From Sulfurospirillum sp. UBA6810 (GTDB taxonomy: Bacteria > Campylobacterota > Campylobacteria > Campylobacterales > Sulfurospirillaceae), in assembly GCA_002469305.1 (NCBI GenBank), contig DKEY01000177.1:1878-22707 (forward strand): a stretch of DNA of 20,830 nucleotides. Reading direction: 5' to 3'. This document shows positions 19,747-20,830 of the stretch, one piece after another. The notes beneath the pieces are model-generated. The model did not search any database and was not told the origin of the DNA. It saw nothing but the letters and a program-made list of their open reading frames with translations. Each line of letters starts with the position of its first letter. The first letter of the stretch is position 1. The translations under genes and the position numbers were made by a program.

Positions 19747-20830
19747 CTACTTTACCACCAAATTTACTAATCTATTAGGAACATAAATCTCTTTCAGAAG
19801 AGTTTGCCCATCCAACCACTTTTCAGCAGCAACTTTTCCAAGTTTAAGCACTTCTTCCTTAGATATATCTTTATTGACTTCTATCTCTGTTCTTTTCTTA
19901 CCATTTACAGTTACAGCAAGTACCATTGTAGCGGCATCAAAAACTTCTTCTTGTAATTCTATTTTACAAAGATTTTTAAGCCCAAACAACTCTTCACTTA
20001 ATTCCCAACAAATGTGTGGAATAATCGGTTCTAAAATATTGAGTAAGATAAAATATCCCTCACTCCATACATCTTTGTTTTCTTGAGCATTCAGAGCATT
20101 TAACGCTTCCATAGAAGCTGCGATAAGGGTATTGAAAGCATATCCTGCACTAAATACTTCGTTTGATTTTTTAAGAGCCTCATATACCTTTTTTCTTGCA
20201 TATTGAGCTTCTTTTGAAAGCGTAGCATGTTCTATACTTGGTAGTTTTGTTGTTTTATAAGCATTTTCACTTCTATCTGTAAGTCTTTTTATAAACTTAT
20301 ATGCTCCCTCTACTGCACTATCATTCCACTCTAACTCTTTTTGAGGAGGAGCAGCAAAAAGTATAAACAATCTTGCAGTATCAGCACCATACTTGCTGAT
20401 AATTTCATCAGGATCAACCGTATTGCCTTTTGATTTACTCATCTTTGAACCATCTTTTAAAACCATACCCTGAGTAAGAAGATTGTCAAAAGGTTCATTT
20501 GATTTTGTGTATCCTAAATCTCTTAAAACTTTTGTAAAAAACCTCGAATATAAAAGATGCAAGATAGCATGTTCAATCCCACCAACATACTGGTCAACAT
20601 TCATCCAGTAATCACTACTAGCTTTATCAAAAACTTTTTCTTCCCACATACTAGGATCTGTCGTATATCTTAAAAAATACCAACTAGATTGAAAAAATGT
20701 ATCCATCGTATCTGTTTCTCTTCTAGCTTTTGCGTTACATGTAGGACAAGTTGTATGCTTCCAACTTGGATGTGTATCTAGTGGATTACCTTCTCCACTG
20801 ATTTGGACATCTTCAGGTAAAGCAACTGGT
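19747..20830 (-). CDS. leuS: Leucyl-tRNA synthetase, C-terminal part (5' end outside window)
   Basis: Class I aminoacyl-tRNA synthetase charging tRNA-Leu. The frame is open to the window edge; the first complete codon ends near 20829. Visible parts: the zinc-ribbon-like CPTCNAKARRETDTMDTF segment just before the catalytic half, SSWYFLRYTTDP, HAILHLLYSRFFTKVLRDLG, the KMSKS signature within GSKMSKSKGN, and the anticodon-binding helical domain ending KEIYVPNRLVNLVVK. The ATG at 20706 is internal and not the start. It heads the visible part of the minus-strand operon. Confidence 0.97.
   Translation of the reverse strand, partial: PVALPEDVQISGEGNPLDTHPSWKHTTCPTCNAKARRETDTMDTFFQSSWYFLRYTTDPSMWEEKVFDKASSDYWMNVDQYVGGIEHAILHLLYSRFFTKVLRDLGYTKSNEPFDNLLTQGMVLKDGSKMSKSKGNTVDPDEIISKYGADTARLFILFAAPPQKELEWNDSAVEGAYKFIKRLTDRSENAYKTTKLPSIEHATLSKEAQYARKKVYEALKKSNEVFSAGYAFNTLIAASMEALNALNAQENKDVWSEGYFILLNILEPIIPHICWELSEELFGLKNLCKIELQEEVFDAATMVLAVTVNGKKRTEIEVNKDISKEEVLKLGKVAAEKWLDGQTLLKEIYVPNRLVNLVVK

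Larger units (their letters stand above)
9731..20743. repeat. Dispersed palindrome TACATGTA, nine copies
   Basis: Exact copies start at 9731, 10434, 11497, 12176, 13931, 15594, 16713, 17004 and 20736. Flanks extend the symmetry to YTACATGTAR. Eight are inside genes (magIII, ymdB, the ATPase, mfd, bactofilin, folC twice, leuS) and one is intergenic. Six of the coding copies read Leu-His-Val and two read Thr-Cys-Asn in another frame. From base composition roughly one copy would be expected in the window. No copy occurs before 9731. Confidence 0.6.

Noticed and set aside
1..20830. CRISPR arrays, insertion sequences, tRNA or rRNA genes, phage attachment sites
   Set aside because: No regularly spaced repeats, transposase, tRNA cloverleaf, or flanking direct repeats were recognised in the window.

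Overview
The window reads as a chromosomal segment of a Campylobacterota (Epsilonproteobacteria) organism, most likely a Sulfurimonas-like free-living member. The grounds are low GC, dense overlapping genes, a MagIII-type DNA glycosylase closely resembling the Helicobacter one, a bactofilin/M23 peptidase pair as in helical Campylobacterota, and a NrfA with a Campylobacter-style CXXCH first haem. The genus is inferred from gene content only.

Layout. (1) Positions 1-2542, plus strand: the 3' part of a potassium channel with a cytosolic RCK/TrkA domain, overlapped by argJ (arginine biosynthesis), then an unrecognised 103-residue protein with a TTG start. (2) Positions 2562-8042, minus strand: a probable operon read nrfH, nrfA, sensor histidine kinase, OmpR-family response regulator, LysE/ArgO-type amino-acid exporter. 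NrfHA is the periplasmic quinol-linked nitrite-to-ammonium reductase. The kinase's periplasmic dCache domain carries what looks like the amino-acid-binding residue pattern, so the operon may link amino-acid sensing, nitrite ammonification and amino-acid export. A near-perfect hairpin separates the enzyme genes from the regulatory genes, and an exact tandem 11-mer repeat upstream of nrfH is a candidate site for the response regulator. (3) Positions 8231-9624, plus strand: a promoter, a guanidine-I (ykkC) riboswitch with an overlapping terminator-like hairpin, then a pyridoxamine-phosphate-oxidase-like flavoprotein and two coupled SMR transporters. This is a guanidine-responsive export operon. 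(4) Positions 9862-10089: a small DUF465/YdcH-like protein.

(5) Positions 10101-20830, minus strand: a ten-gene run with overlaps or gaps of at most 6 nt. It reads leuS (partial), lptE-like lipoprotein, GGDEF diguanylate cyclase, folC, M23 peptidase, bactofilin, mfd, DUF815 ATPase, ymdB-type phosphodiesterase, magIII, and ends in a clear hairpin terminator. It mixes translation, envelope biogenesis and cell shape, folate, c-di-GMP and DNA repair functions.

The most interesting signals are the nrf/two-component/exporter operon with its regulatory DNA, the altered NrfA active-site motifs, the guanidine-I riboswitch with an unusual flavoprotein as first gene, and an over-represented palindrome TACATGTA that occurs nine times, all after position 9730.
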